A stretch of DNA of 64,000 nt from Petrachloros mirabilis ULC683 (GTDB taxonomy: Bacteria; Cyanobacteriota; Cyanobacteriia; Thermosynechococcales; Thermosynechococcaceae): the NCBI RefSeq assembly GCF_009939295.1, contig NZ_WVIC01000016.1, positions 1 to 64,000 on the forward strand, written 5' to 3'. Under the pieces are notes generated by a model, which was given only the letters and a program-made list of their open reading frames with translations, searched no databases and was not told the DNA's origin. The translations under genes and the position numbers were made by a program. Positions 7,842 through 17,399 of this stretch are shown in pieces (the first letter of the stretch is position 1; each line of letters begins with the position of its first letter).

Positions 7842-9848
7842 ATGACTCTGGCAGACAGACCCACGCAACGTTCAAAAACGTCGGCACTCGCGCCCGCTGT
7901 TGGCTCCGCCGTGGCCGTGGATTCCCAGGGGTCGTTCCCCTCGTCTAGGGGGGCGATTAAACCCACCCGCACTGAAGTCTACGACCCCGAAGCCATTCGC
8001 CATCTATACCAGGGGCAGTATCTCAAGGTGCTATGGCGCTGGATTATGATTATCTGGCCCCTGGGTGGATTTATCTTGAACCGCTGGTGGGATCGCCGCA
8101 CCGGAAAGGCTCAAGCCCGTGAACATCAGCGCGCTGTGCAGTTGCGCCAAATGTTGACGACCCTGGGGCCAGCCTACATCAAAATTGGTCAGGCGCTCTC
8201 CACTCGCCCCGACGTGCTTCCGGCTGCCTATTTAGACGAACTGGCCAAGCTCCAAGATCAACTCCCCCCCTTTGCCAATGAAATTGCCTTTCAGTTTATT
8301 GAAGAAGAGCTAGGCCAACCTCCGGCACAACTCTATGCTGAGTTGACCCCAGAGCCGATCGCGGCAGCTTCTTTGGGGCAGGTTTACAAAGGACGGCTCT
8401 ATTCTGGTGAATGGGTGGCAGTGAAGGTGCAGCGCCCCGACTTGGCTGAAAAAATCACCTTAGACATCTACCTTCTGCGCAGTTTGGCGGCTTGGGCACA
8501 GCGTCAGTTTGGCAATATTCGCAGTGATCTGGTCGGCATTTTAGATGAGTTTGCCGGACGCCTGTTCGAGGAAATGGACTACACCCTCGAAGGACGCAAT
8601 GCTGAGCGCTTTGCGGAGCTCTATGGGTACCTCGAAGAAATTTACGTTCCCAAAATTTACTGGAACTACACCCATACTCGGGTGCTGACCATGGAATGGA
8701 TCACTGGCACCAAGCTCAACCATCCCGATCGAATTATGAGCCAGGGGATTGATGCCCGCCATCTGATTGATGTGGGGGTACAGTGCTCCCTGCGGCAGCT
8801 TTTAGAGCATGGTTTCTTCCATGCTGACCCCCATCCCGGTAATTTGCTGGCGATGCCCAATGGCAAGTTGGCCTATCTCGACTTTGGCATGATGAGCGAA
8901 ATCAACATAGAGCAACGCTATGGTTTGATCAATGCCATTGTTCACATTGTGAATCGAGAATTTGAAGCCCTGGCTCAGGACTATGTGAACTTGGGTTTTC
9001 TCACCCCCGAAACCGACTTGACCCCCATTATTCCGGCGTTGGGGATGGTGTTTGACAATGCCCTCGGCGCTAGTGTGGCTGAGTTAAATATTCAGCGTAT
9101 TTTTGATCAGCTCTCCGAAATTATGTATGAGTACCCTTTTCGGGTGCCAGCTTACTACGCCCTGATTGTGCGATCGCTCCTCACCATGGAGGGGATTGCC
9201 CTAGGGGTTGACCCCAACTTTAAGGTGTTGAATGCGGCGTATCCCTACGTGGCCAAGCGTCTGCTCACCGACCCAGCACCAGAGCTGCGCACGAGCTTGC
9301 GGGAACTGCTGTTTAAGGATGGTAATTTTCGCTGGAACCGCCTCGAAAACCTGCTCCGCAATGCTCGCACCAGTAGTGACTATGACCTCAGCGGCGCGAT
9401 CAATCAGGCTCTAGATTTTCTGTTCTCAGAGCGGGGCGAGTTTATCCGCGATCGCATCGCCCATGAGCTGGTGAACAACTTAGATCACCTGGGTCAAAAT
9501 ACCCTCCAAACCCTGCTGCACAGCATTCGCCATTACATCGGTATAAATGGCACCTCAGCCCCCTCATCCACCCCAGATGCCACAACACAGAAAAATTTCC
9601 AGCACATGCAGCAAATCTGGACGCTCCTGCAAGATGCCCCTGGGTTTGAACCCCTGGAATTGCTGAGCGCGATCGCAGACATTCTGGGTCGTCCCGAAAC
9701 CCATCGCCTAGGCCGTCAAGTTGCCAGCGGGCTCGCTCAAAAAGCTGCCGCTCGCCTGATTCGGGAATTTTTAATTTCAGAAACGCCCCCGACCGGTCGT
9801 TCTATCCCCACCACACGACCTCTCCCCTCAGCCAAGCTACGCCCATAG
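7842..9848 (+). CDS. ABC1/UbiB-family atypical kinase
   Basis: About 668 residues from the ATG at 7842; a TTG nine codons upstream (7815) is possible. UbiB/ABC1 hallmarks are clear: YIKIGQALSTRPD (the KxGQ motif), AAASLGQVYKGRL (Ala-rich nucleotide loop), WVAVKVQRP, GFFHADPHPGNLL and YLDFGMM. Such proteins in cyanobacteria and plastids act on prenyl-quinone and tocopherol metabolism or its regulation. The N-terminal 55 residues are low-complexity and probably disordered. The C-terminal 250 residues are typical of the plastid/cyanobacterial subgroup. The substrate cannot be assigned. Confidence 0.9.
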   Translation: MTLADRPTQRSKTSALAPAVGSAVAVDSQGSFPSSRGAIKPTRTEVYDPEAIRHLYQGQYLKVLWRWIMIIWPLGGFILNRWWDRRTGKAQAREHQRAVQLRQMLTTLGPAYIKIGQALSTRPDVLPAAYLDELAKLQDQLPPFANEIAFQFIEEELGQPPAQLYAELTPEPIAAASLGQVYKGRLYSGEWVAVKVQRPDLAEKITLDIYLLRSLAAWAQRQFGNIRSDLVGILDEFAGRLFEEMDYTLEGRNAERFAELYGYLEEIYVPKIYWNYTHTRVLTMEWITGTKLNHPDRIMSQGIDARHLIDVGVQCSLRQLLEHGFFHADPHPGNLLAMPNGKLAYLDFGMMSEINIEQRYGLINAIVHIVNREFEALAQDYVNLGFLTPETDLTPIIPALGMVFDNALGASVAELNIQRIFDQLSEIMYEYPFRVPAYYALIVRSLLTMEGIALGVDPNFKVLNAAYPYVAKRLLTDPAPELRTSLRELLFKDGNFRWNRLENLLRNARTSSDYDLSGAINQALDFLFSERGEFIRDRIAHELVNNLDHLGQNTLQTLLHSIRHYIGINGTSAPSSTPDATTQKNFQHMQQIWTLLQDAPGFEPLELLSAIADILGRPETHRLGRQVASGLAQKAAARLIREFLISETPPTGRSIPTTRPLPSAKLRP

Positions 9849-10213
9849 GTCAAACAGTAACCATCAGGACCGTGAGCGACCTTTTTGGGGGATTCCCCGC
9901 TGACTCTTGCTCCGTAGCGTTATTGTCAAAAACAGCTCTGCCCCACAAAAGGCATGCTCAGGTAATGTTGCAAAGTCGCAATAAAAGATAACAGGCTAGT
10001 GCCGCCTAGGGGAAATAGGCCAACCGTTTGCGCCAGGGTCTCGCTGGCCGCAGGCTAGCAGCCCACGCTTTGATCACTCTGGAGATTTACGTCACAGGGT
10101 ACTAGAGCTAGGGGAACAGACTGAGTACAATTAAGTTCTGCGCCGAGGGGATCTTAGCTTTTGCGGGTTCAGCCTCAGCTCATGGGTAGGATCAAACGCT
10201 CATCAATGTCCAC
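9849..10213. other. Intergenic region before hemL
   Basis: About 365 bp with no convincing open frame or RNA gene. It should contain the hemL promoter and a leader. No riboswitch or terminator structure was recognised by eye. Confidence 0.4.
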
Positions 10214-10219
10214 AAGGAG
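10214..10219 (+). promoter_or_regulatory. Ribosome binding site setting a TTG start for hemL
   Basis: AAGGAG ends 6 nt before the TTG at 10226. No in-frame ATG lies between it and the conserved [12 protein letters not shown], so the TTG is the likely start. Confidence 0.75.
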
Positions 10220-10225
10220 AGAGCC

Positions 10226-11524
10226 TTGCTAACTGACACCTTTAAGACCACAAAGTCAGAAGAAATTTTTGCCGCAGCGCAGAAACTTATGCCGGGAGGA
10301 GTCAGTTCGCCCGTGCGGGCTTTTAAGTCCGTCGGGGGGCAGCCCATCGTCTTTGATCGAGTCAAGGGCGCTTACATCTGGGATGTAGACGACAATCAGT
10401 ATATTGACTACGTAGGCACCTGGGGGCCAGCCATTTGCGGCCATAGTCACCCCGATGTGATTACAGCACTCAGAGAAGCCTTAGACAAAGGCACTAGCTT
10501 TGGAGCGCCCTGCCAACTGGAAAACGTGTTGGCAGAGATGGTGATTGCTGCTGTTCCCAGCATTGAAATGGTTCGGTTCGTCAACTCAGGCACAGAAGCC
10601 TGTATGGCAGTCTTGCGCCTGATGCGAGCCTTTACCAACCGCGAGAAAATTATCAAATTTGAGGGGTGCTACCACGGCCACGCCGACATGTTTTTGGTCA
10701 AGGCGGGGTCAGGGGTAGCCACCCTGGGGCTGCCCGACTCCCCAGGGGTGCCCAAAGCTGCCACGGCCAGCACCTTGACAGCCCCCTACAACGACCTGCA
10801 AGCGGTTCAAAAGCTGTTTGAAGAGCATCCTGACCAAATCGCTGGGGTTATCCTCGAACCTGTGGTTGGCAATGCTGGCTTCATTCCTCCCGAGGCTGGA
10901 TTCTTGGCAGGGCTGCGGGAAATCACCCGTGAACAGGGTGCTCTCCTGATATTTGACGAAGTGATGACCGGATTCCGGATTGCCTACGGCGGTGCCCAAG
11001 CCAAATATGGCATTACCCCCGATCTCACCACCCTGGGTAAAGTGATTGGCGGGGGGCTTCCCGTGGGAGCCTATGGTGGGCGACAAGAGATCATGAGTAT
11101 GATTGCTCCGGCAGGGCCGGTCTATCAGGCCGGAACCCTCTCGGGTAATCCCCTGGCCATGACCGCCGGAATTAAAACCTTAGAGCTGTTACGTCGTCCC
11201 GGCAGCTACGAGCAGCTCGATCAAATCACCGGCAAGCTGATTAATGGATTGCTGGCCGTGGCCAAAGCAACTGGGCATGAAGTTTGTGGTGGCCATCTTA
11301 GCGGTATGTTCGGGATGTTTTTTGCCCTTGGCCCAGTACACAACTACGAGGACGCCAAGCAAGCGGATGCCGCCAAATTTGCCAAATTTCATCGCGGCAT
11401 GTTGGAGCAAGGCGTATATTTAGCCCCCTCACAGTTTGAGGCTGGGTTTACCTCCCTCGCCCATACGGACGCAGATATTGAGAAAACCCTGGCGGCGGCT
11501 AAAGTCGTTCTTGAGAGTCTCTAG
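10226..11524 (+). CDS. hemL: Glutamate-1-semialdehyde 2,1-aminomutase
   Basis: 432 residues, full length. A PLP-dependent enzyme converting glutamate-1-semialdehyde to 5-aminolevulinate, the C5-pathway precursor of heme, chlorophyll and bilins. Signatures include [18 protein letters not shown], the substrate gate region [33 protein letters not shown], and the PLP-lysine context [14 protein letters not shown] near residue 272. Translation probably starts at TTG with a good ribosome binding site. The yjbQ gene follows within 10 bp. Confidence 0.97.
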   Translation: MLTDTFKTTKSEEIFAAAQKLMPGGVSSPVRAFKSVGGQPIVFDRVKGAYIWDVDDNQYIDYVGTWGPAICGHSHPDVITALREALDKGTSFGAPCQLENVLAEMVIAAVPSIEMVRFVNSGTEACMAVLRLMRAFTNREKIIKFEGCYHGHADMFLVKAGSGVATLGLPDSPGVPKAATASTLTAPYNDLQAVQKLFEEHPDQIAGVILEPVVGNAGFIPPEAGFLAGLREITREQGALLIFDEVMTGFRIAYGGAQAKYGITPDLTTLGKVIGGGLPVGAYGGRQEIMSMIAPAGPVYQAGTLSGNPLAMTAGIKTLELLRRPGSYEQLDQITGKLINGLLAVAKATGHEVCGGHLSGMFGMFFALGPVHNYEDAKQADAAKFAKFHRGMLEQGVYLAPSQFEAGFTSLAHTDADIEKTLAAAKVVLESL

Positions 11525-11532
11525 CCCCTGTG

Positions 11533-11979
11533 ATGCAAACCTCAAGCCCCATTACCCATCAATTTCAGACTACCCTTAAGGTTTCCACCCGGGGGAAGGC
11601 TCTGCATAACATCACCGCTCCTGTGCAGCAAGCCGTAACCCAGTCCGACCTTGATACCGGGCTGTGTCATCTGTTTGTGCGGCATACCTCTGCCAGCTTA
11701 CTGATCCAGGAAAATGCTGATCCAGATGTGCTCAAGGATTTAGAAGCCTTTTTTTCCCACCTGGTTCCAGAGCAGGGGTTTCCCTATCGTCATGCTGCTG
11801 AAGGGCCTGATGATATGCCGGCTCATATTCGCACAGCACTCACTCAGGTCACCCTTTCCATTCCGCTCTGCCGAGGCCGACTTGCCCTAGGCACTTGGCA
11901 GGGCATCTACCTCTGGGAGCACCGCCAACAGGGTTCTCAGCGCCAGGTCATCCTTCATTTGACGGGGTGTGAAGGCTGA
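11533..11979 (+). CDS. YjbQ family protein (UPF0047)
   Basis: 148 residues from the ATG at 11533 (GTG at 11530 is equivalent). Family signatures are LFVRHTSASLLIQENADPDV near residue 51 and GTWQGIYLWEHR near the C-terminus; conserved His and Glu residues form the putative active site. Members can have weak thiamine-phosphate synthase activity, but the physiological role is unsettled. It lies immediately after hemL and its 3' end overlaps the convergent phosphatase gene by 25 bp. Confidence 0.9.
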   Translation: MQTSSPITHQFQTTLKVSTRGKALHNITAPVQQAVTQSDLDTGLCHLFVRHTSASLLIQENADPDVLKDLEAFFSHLVPEQGFPYRHAAEGPDDMPAHIRTALTQVTLSIPLCRGRLALGTWQGIYLWEHRQQGSQRQVILHLTGCEG

Positions 11980-13418
11980 ACCTGAAAAACTATTAAGGTT
12001 CGGTCATCAATGCTAGGGATTTTGGGGGTTTGACTGGTGCGATCTTCGGTACTTGGAGGCTGTGAACCCACAAAGGCTTCAACGGTGGCAAACAGTTCGT
12101 CGAGAATGGCCTGGGAGTTTGAGCAGGTGTGACAAGCCTGACGAAACGCTAGAATTAAATTTTCTTCTTCAAATCGTCCGCCATTGGCATTGGCTGCATC
12201 GGTAAACCCATCGGTATAGTAAATAATCGTGTCACCGGGATAGAGCCGCACCTGCGCTTCTGGGTAGAGGCTGTCTGGATCCAAACCAATCAACATGCCA
12301 TCTGAGTCTAAGCGCTCAATGCTGTCAGCGGCAGCGCGCCACAGCAGGGGGGGATGATGGGCAGCGTTGCTGAATCGCAAAATCTGGGTCGTAGGATCGT
12401 ACTCCGAATAAAACAGGGTGACAAACCGATTGGAATTTTCTAGATCGGTATACATGACCTGGTTGAGATTCTGCAAAATCTGGCCAGGGGAATGACGATT
12501 GAGAATATTGGTGCGAAGAATGCCTCGGGTCATGGTCATAATTAACCCTGCGGGCACCCCCTTACCCATGACATCCCCAATCACAATACTCCAGCGATCC
12601 GGGGGGTCAAGGTGCAAGTGTCGGGGACTTTGTGCCGCAAAATAAATGGGAATGAAGTCGTAGTAGTCTCCCCCCACCTGATTGGCTGTTTTACAAGTGG
12701 CGGTCACAGAGACCCCTTCAATTTGGGGATGACGATTGGGGAGTAACCGCGCCTGAATTTCAGCCCCAATTTCTAGCTCCCGAGCGAGGCGTTCTTTTTT
12801 GCGTAACTCGACGGTCAGTTCTTCGTTTTCAATGGCAACTGCGGTTTGATCTGCCACGAGCTGGGCAAGCTTTTGCCGAGTCTCTGTCCATTCATAGTCT
12901 GGATCGCTGCTAAACAGGTAGAGCCGGCCTCGTTCATGGGGCTCCAGGTTACGAATCAAAATGGCAGTGCTAAACCAGCGATAGTCAGTGGGCAAGAATT
13001 GCCCTAGATGTTGATCTAGGTGATGGAGGTTGCGCCGGGGGTTTAGGCCGGGGGCGCTCAAGTGCCGAGTTGCCTTTTCTAGAGCCCAGCGAATGTTGTG
13101 ACACTGATGACCTTCATGGCAATAGAGGTGCTCTAGAGAGACTTGACCATTGTTGCGGCACAAAATCAGAGCAGCGGCATCGGCATCGGTCACTCGCGTG
13201 CCAATCAGGGGAATCAGCGCTAAAAACTGATTGAGATTGTTAAAGCTGCGTAACGAAAAGCTCAGAGAACTGAGGAGATCGTGGGCTTTGGTTTGCTCAC
13301 GCTGAAGTTTGGCCACTAGCTTTTTGAGCGCGGCCACGGCTGCTACAGGGGGGTAGGTCTCTGGATAGCCATAATCTAGAGACTGTGCAGGTTGTTGCGG
13401 GGTGGGTACAGCCGCCAT
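11955..13418 (-). CDS. GAF-domain PP2C-type (SpoIIE/RsbU-like) serine phosphatase
   Basis: 487 residues. An N-terminal GAF-like sensor region (about 60-200) is followed by a short coiled coil (VELRKKERLARELEIGAEIQ) and a PP2C/SpoIIE domain. Metal-binding motifs GGDYYDF, VIGDVMGKGVPAGL and IIYYTDGFTDAAN are present. RsbU-type phosphatases dephosphorylate anti-sigma-factor antagonists in partner-switching pathways; no partner gene is adjacent. It lies downstream of nusB-ftsY on the same strand, an order I recall as common in cyanobacteria. Confidence 0.9.
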   Translation of the reverse strand: MAAVPTPQQPAQSLDYGYPETYPPVAAVAALKKLVAKLQREQTKAHDLLSSLSFSLRSFNNLNQFLALIPLIGTRVTDADAAALILCRNNGQVSLEHLYCHEGHQCHNIRWALEKATRHLSAPGLNPRRNLHHLDQHLGQFLPTDYRWFSTAILIRNLEPHERGRLYLFSSDPDYEWTETRQKLAQLVADQTAVAIENEELTVELRKKERLARELEIGAEIQARLLPNRHPQIEGVSVTATCKTANQVGGDYYDFIPIYFAAQSPRHLHLDPPDRWSIVIGDVMGKGVPAGLIMTMTRGILRTNILNRHSPGQILQNLNQVMYTDLENSNRFVTLFYSEYDPTTQILRFSNAAHHPPLLWRAAADSIERLDSDGMLIGLDPDSLYPEAQVRLYPGDTIIYYTDGFTDAANANGGRFEEENLILAFRQACHTCSNSQAILDELFATVEAFVGSQPPSTEDRTSQTPKIPSIDDRTLIVFQVQPSHPVK

Positions 13419-13589
13419 AAAGTCAAGGCCGAAGGATGATAGCGGGAAACCCTGGCCATACAGTTGGCAGGAATTTCTGATGTGCTAGCTTAGCACTCTT
13501 CCTGGCTGAACGGGTGAGCAGTTTTCCATATTTGCGAGACCAAGTGTGCTTAGCAGAAGCTCCTAGGCAGGTTCCTTGATAAACGGTGT

Positions 13590-15161
13590 CTAGGAGCTGA
13601 GTAGGGCTTCCACAAATTCATAGCTGGAGAACGGGCGTAAATCTTGGATGCCTTCGCCAGCTCCAATAAAGCGAATGGGCAAGCCCAGTTGTTGCACCAC
13701 CGCCAGTGCTACGCCCCCTTTGGCGGTGCCATCTAGTTTGGTCAGCACAACCCCCGTGAGCTGAGCTGCTTCTGAGAAGACCTGAGCCTGACGGAGGCCA
13801 TTTTGACCTAAGGTGGCATCTAGTACTAGCAGCGATTCAATATGAGCTTGGGGGGCTTTTTTGTCAAGGATACGGCGAACTTTGCTCAGCTCGTCCATGA
13901 GGTTCTTTTTATTTTGCAGGCGACCAGCGGTGTCTACAAGCAGTAATTCTATCCCGCGGGACTGGGCGGCGGAAATTGCATCAAACACGACTGCCGCTGG
14001 ATCTGTGTTTTTGCCAGGATTGGCTACCACATCGACTTGGCTGCGTTGACCCCAGATTTTGACCTGCTCAACAGCAGCCGCTCGAAAGGTGTCCGCTGCT
14101 GCAATTAAGCAGCTATAGCCTGATTGAGTCGCTACATGGGCAATTTTACCGATGGTGGTGGTTTTGCCAGCCCCGTTGACGCCTGTCATTAACCAGACGG
14201 TGAGGGTTCCTTTTTCGGGGGCAAGCTGGGCATGATATTGTCCCGATTGGATGGGGCGATCGAGAATGTCTTGCAAAATTTGTTTGAGGTATGCGATCGC
14301 AGCATCAGGGGGCAGTGCCTCCTGTCTGAGTTTCTCCTGTAGCGCCTGAATCACAGTATCCGTGGCTTCAATGCCCACATCCGCTTGCAGGAGCAGCGCC
14401 TCAATTTCCAGGACAGCATCGGCATTCAAGGGTCCTTGACCCACCACCGCTTTAAGCTGATTGACCAGTCCCCGGCGAGTTTTATCTAAGCCTCGCCGCA
14501 GCTTTTGCAACCAGGTAATTTCTTCTACAGAAATATCTTCCGGACGCCGCCCTTGAGCCGCCAAAACTTCTGCGGACCAGATAAAGCCTTCATCAAAGGT
14601 CATCTCAGTCTCAACATCCCCCTTGGACACAGCCTCCACCCTAGTAGGCGTTGGCGGTTGAGTCTGAGCGGACGGCTGAGCTAGAGACTCAGACTGCATT
14701 GGGGCAGGTGCGATCGCATTAGATTTCAACCGCTCCAGGCGATCTTGGCGCTCGACCTCTGAGCGTGCCCATAGGGGCGTAGACTTTGTTGCCTGCGCCT
14801 GGGACTCAGAGGCTTCGTGTGCAGCTTCCGGCGGTGCTATCAGCTCAGTTTCCTCTGAGGGTGCCGTAGGGGCAGTTGCAGTCAACTCAAGAGCCTCTGC
14901 GCCGGAGATCTCCGCCTCGTCAGCGTCGGACTCTAGGGGAGGCAACTCTGTCCCCAACTGTCGTTGCTGAATATTTTGGTAGGCCGTCTTAGCCCAGTTT
15001 AAATAGTCCTCTGGGTCGGTTTCTGGGTCAGCCTCGGCAGTAGCCCCTGATGTGATCTCGGCAGCTTTTGGGGCGACAGCAGCACCCTGAACAGATGGCG
15101 GGGTATCCTCCGCCACCTCATCATCAGGGTTGTACTGTCGCCGAAACCAGTTAAAGACCAT
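13590..15161 (-). CDS. ftsY: Signal recognition particle receptor FtsY
   Basis: 523 residues. The N-terminal 200 residues form an acidic, Ala/Glu/Pro-rich A domain opening with the amphipathic MVFNWFRRQYNPDDEVAED membrane-targeting segment. The NG GTPase domain follows, with GVNGAGKTTTIGKIA (G1), DTFRAAAVEQ (G2), LLVDTAGR (G3) and LTKLDGTAKGG (G4). It docks SRP-ribosome complexes at the membrane for co-translational insertion. nusB lies upstream with 79 bp between them. Confidence 0.97.
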   Translation of the reverse strand: MVFNWFRRQYNPDDEVAEDTPPSVQGAAVAPKAAEITSGATAEADPETDPEDYLNWAKTAYQNIQQRQLGTELPPLESDADEAEISGAEALELTATAPTAPSEETELIAPPEAAHEASESQAQATKSTPLWARSEVERQDRLERLKSNAIAPAPMQSESLAQPSAQTQPPTPTRVEAVSKGDVETEMTFDEGFIWSAEVLAAQGRRPEDISVEEITWLQKLRRGLDKTRRGLVNQLKAVVGQGPLNADAVLEIEALLLQADVGIEATDTVIQALQEKLRQEALPPDAAIAYLKQILQDILDRPIQSGQYHAQLAPEKGTLTVWLMTGVNGAGKTTTIGKIAHVATQSGYSCLIAAADTFRAAAVEQVKIWGQRSQVDVVANPGKNTDPAAVVFDAISAAQSRGIELLLVDTAGRLQNKKNLMDELSKVRRILDKKAPQAHIESLLVLDATLGQNGLRQAQVFSEAAQLTGVVLTKLDGTAKGGVALAVVQQLGLPIRFIGAGEGIQDLRPFSSYEFVEALLSS

Positions 15162-15240
15162 AGAAACTGCCTAAATTGCTGCACCTTTTTACAATAAACA
15201 AAAAGCCGTTCAGAGCTGCGAGATCCTAAAGCATCCTCAA

Positions 15241-15891
15241 CTAAGGCGTCTCTGAAACCCCAGCCTGAGATCTGTCCTTGGCCAATTGGTGGGTAACCCG
15301 TCGCAAAACCCCATTGACAAACCGATGGGCATCTTCGGCGCTATAGCGTTTGCACAACTCAACCGCTTCGTTGATGGCCACCCGATCCGGCACTTCTAAA
15401 AACACCATCTCAGCCGTAGCAATGCTGAGAATACCCCGATCAATCTGAGCCAATCGGTGCAACTGCCAATCCACCAGAGAATCGGTGAGCAGTTGGTCAA
15501 TCTCTGCCCGACGGCGGATCAATGTCTGGAGGATTTTCATGGCGTAGTCCCGCACCTCTTCCCGCAGCGCCAACTGAATAAACTCTGGCAGCTCCATGGC
15601 AGTGCCGAGGCGGTTCACAGCGGTTTGGGTCAGCTCAATGGCTTCTGAGACCATGGTGCGAGCACTGGGAAGATCTGCTGCTCGAAACTCACTGTTGATA
15701 AGTTGCTCATTTCCTCGTTTCAGCTCCGTTGCTGCGGTTTCCAAGGCTTCTCGCACCTCCCCAGACAACGTACGCACAGCGGCTAATACTAAATTCTGTA
15801 AATCCTGCTCAGCAAGGCGTTCAGACTGATTAGGAAGCTGCCCCACACTGAGGAGCGCTAACTCACGGGCAATTCGACGGGGCTGCATCAC
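15241..15891 (-). CDS. nusB: Transcription antitermination factor NusB
   Basis: 216 residues, longer than the roughly 140 of E. coli NusB but usual for cyanobacteria, where an N-terminal extension is inserted. It opens MQPRRIARELALLSVGQLP. The C-terminal all-helical NusB fold is recognised by DRVAINEAVELCKRYS and HRFVNGVLRRV. It binds boxA RNA with NusE/S10 to prevent termination in rRNA operons. It is the first gene of the run with ftsY and the phosphatase. Confidence 0.95.
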   Translation of the reverse strand: MMQPRRIARELALLSVGQLPNQSERLAEQDLQNLVLAAVRTLSGEVREALETAATELKRGNEQLINSEFRAADLPSARTMVSEAIELTQTAVNRLGTAMELPEFIQLALREEVRDYAMKILQTLIRRRAEIDQLLTDSLVDWQLHRLAQIDRGILSIATAEMVFLEVPDRVAINEAVELCKRYSAEDAHRFVNGVLRRVTHQLAKDRSQAGVSETP

Positions 15892-16007
15892 AGGCTTAAT
15901 TGAGAAGGTTCAGAAGAGCAAACCCCTTGATCTTAATACCCAAAGGGTTCGGTTGACAGCCAGAATGCTACTGAACCCCAGAAATCTCATCATCCCTATC
16001 CCGGCGT

Positions 16008-16928
16008 CTAGGTGGCAGGGCAACCAATAGAAACAGTGGGAACTTGGGGATAATAGTCGAGGAGTTGCCAATATTGAGGCCAGTTAAAACTGCGTGGGTC
16101 TCGACGGCTGCCGGAGCGATCCACTGCCTGATGGGTGGTAATGCGAGATCGTGGCACCCCCGTTTGAGCCGTTAGCCATCCTAGGGACAGGTATTGGGCG
16201 TCGGTATAGCCCTGATGACTGTTGCCGTTGTGGTTGCCCCCAGGCGGGGTTTCTAGGGAAATATGGTAAGCAAAATTGTTGACCGAAGGAGACAGACGCG
16301 GATTCGTTTGCACCGTTTCTACCCCTTGGGAGCCAGGAAAGACAGAATTGCCAGCCCCGAAGGCTCGCTTGTCTGGTGGCACAAGGTAGACAACGGTTCC
16401 ATCCAATAAAATCAGCGTATGGTAGCTGGCTTGATCGGCATCGCGGGGATGGGGGGTTTGAAAGTAGTTGATGGCGCTACGACCGGAGCCAACGGTTTCA
16501 TGTAGCACCACAATGGGATCGCGGTAGAGAGAGCGACCTTGCAAATCCTGGAGATAGCGCTCACCAAAGTTGGTGGGGTCTGCCAGAGCCACCCGCTCAG
16601 GGGGGCGGTATTGGTGCAGACGCTGGATTGGATCGCTTGTCAGGGTAGCGGGCAGCAGATCTTGACGAAAGCGGGTCAGAGTTAAGCGACCCGCCACAAA
16701 CCGGGTTTCCAGGTTGGGTTGAGGGGGGTTAGGATGGGGCTGCTGGGTACACCCCTCTACCGGGATAGCCTCTAGCGGAGAGCCGTGGGTTGTGGCAATG
16801 GCTGAGTGGAGGGCTTCGGAGGCCGTGGCAGCCCTGAATCTGAATATCCCTGTTTGGTGACTGCCCAGCCACAAGGTGATACAGAGGGTGAGCAGGGTCA
16901 GGATGGGAAGCCAACGTTTGGAATTCAT
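16008..16928 (-). CDS. N-acetylmuramoyl-L-alanine amidase (Amidase_2/PGRP type), exported
   Basis: About 306 residues from the ATG at 16928; an upstream in-frame ATG at 17024 would add residues before the signal. A signal anchor (KRWLPILTLLTLCITLWLG) is followed by a linker and the zinc amidase domain. The latter contains YRDPIVVLHETVGSG (first Zn-binding His), ISLETPPGGNHNG, and the downstream ITTHQAVDRSGSRRDP (distal Zn His and catalytic Asp context). It would cleave the amide between muramic acid and the stem peptide during wall turnover. Confidence 0.88.
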   Translation of the reverse strand: MNSKRWLPILTLLTLCITLWLGSHQTGIFRFRAATASEALHSAIATTHGSPLEAIPVEGCTQQPHPNPPQPNLETRFVAGRLTLTRFRQDLLPATLTSDPIQRLHQYRPPERVALADPTNFGERYLQDLQGRSLYRDPIVVLHETVGSGRSAINYFQTPHPRDADQASYHTLILLDGTVVYLVPPDKRAFGAGNSVFPGSQGVETVQTNPRLSPSVNNFAYHISLETPPGGNHNGNSHQGYTDAQYLSLGWLTAQTGVPRSRITTHQAVDRSGSRRDPRSFNWPQYWQLLDYYPQVPTVSIGCPAT

Positions 16929-17027
16929 GAGTGTTTCGACGGTCTTGACAACAAAAAGCGGGATAACCGACCTACATAAATCCGGTTCAACAAGTCGGGG
17001 TCGCGGGGGTATATTCCCCATCAAGCC

Positions 17028-17399
17028 TCAGGGAGACTCCTGCGGTGGTGCATGGCGCAATACTGGCTGCCAGCGATACCGCCGTAGATCAATGGTGTCT
17101 TGAGCATCAAACATAATTGCTTCTTGCATCAACAGTAAACGCTGTAAGGCATCGCTTCCTTGGCGCTGGGGAGTCTGGGAAATTTTTCCCTGGGCGTTAA
17201 TGACGCGGTGCCAGGGAATGTCGCTGTCTGGATCGACCCGGAACAGTGCATAGCCAACCTGACGCGCCTGGCCATGCCAGCCCAGCAACTCAGCAATCTG
17301 ACCATAGGTTGCCACCTGTCCAGGGGGAATTTGGCGAACCAGCTCATAAACCTGCTGATAGCGGGGAGAAATTTCAGCCATGGTACTAGACATATCCAT
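17028..17399 (-). CDS. Alkyltransferase-like (ATL) MGMT-family protein lacking the catalytic cysteine
   Basis: 123 residues, the C-terminal DNA-binding/active-site domain of O6-alkylguanine-DNA alkyltransferases only. The active-site PCHRV of MGMT reads IPWHRVINAQGKIS here: Trp replaces the acceptor Cys, the diagnostic change of ATL proteins. IPPGQVATYGQIAELLG and RQVGYAL form the DNA-binding helix region. ATLs bind O6-alkylguanine lesions and hand them to nucleotide excision repair. The gene overlaps the upstream ribE gene by 14 bp. Confidence 0.9.
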   Translation of the reverse strand: MDMSSTMAEISPRYQQVYELVRQIPPGQVATYGQIAELLGWHGQARQVGYALFRVDPDSDIPWHRVINAQGKISQTPQRQGSDALQRLLLMQEAIMFDAQDTIDLRRYRWQPVLRHAPPQESP

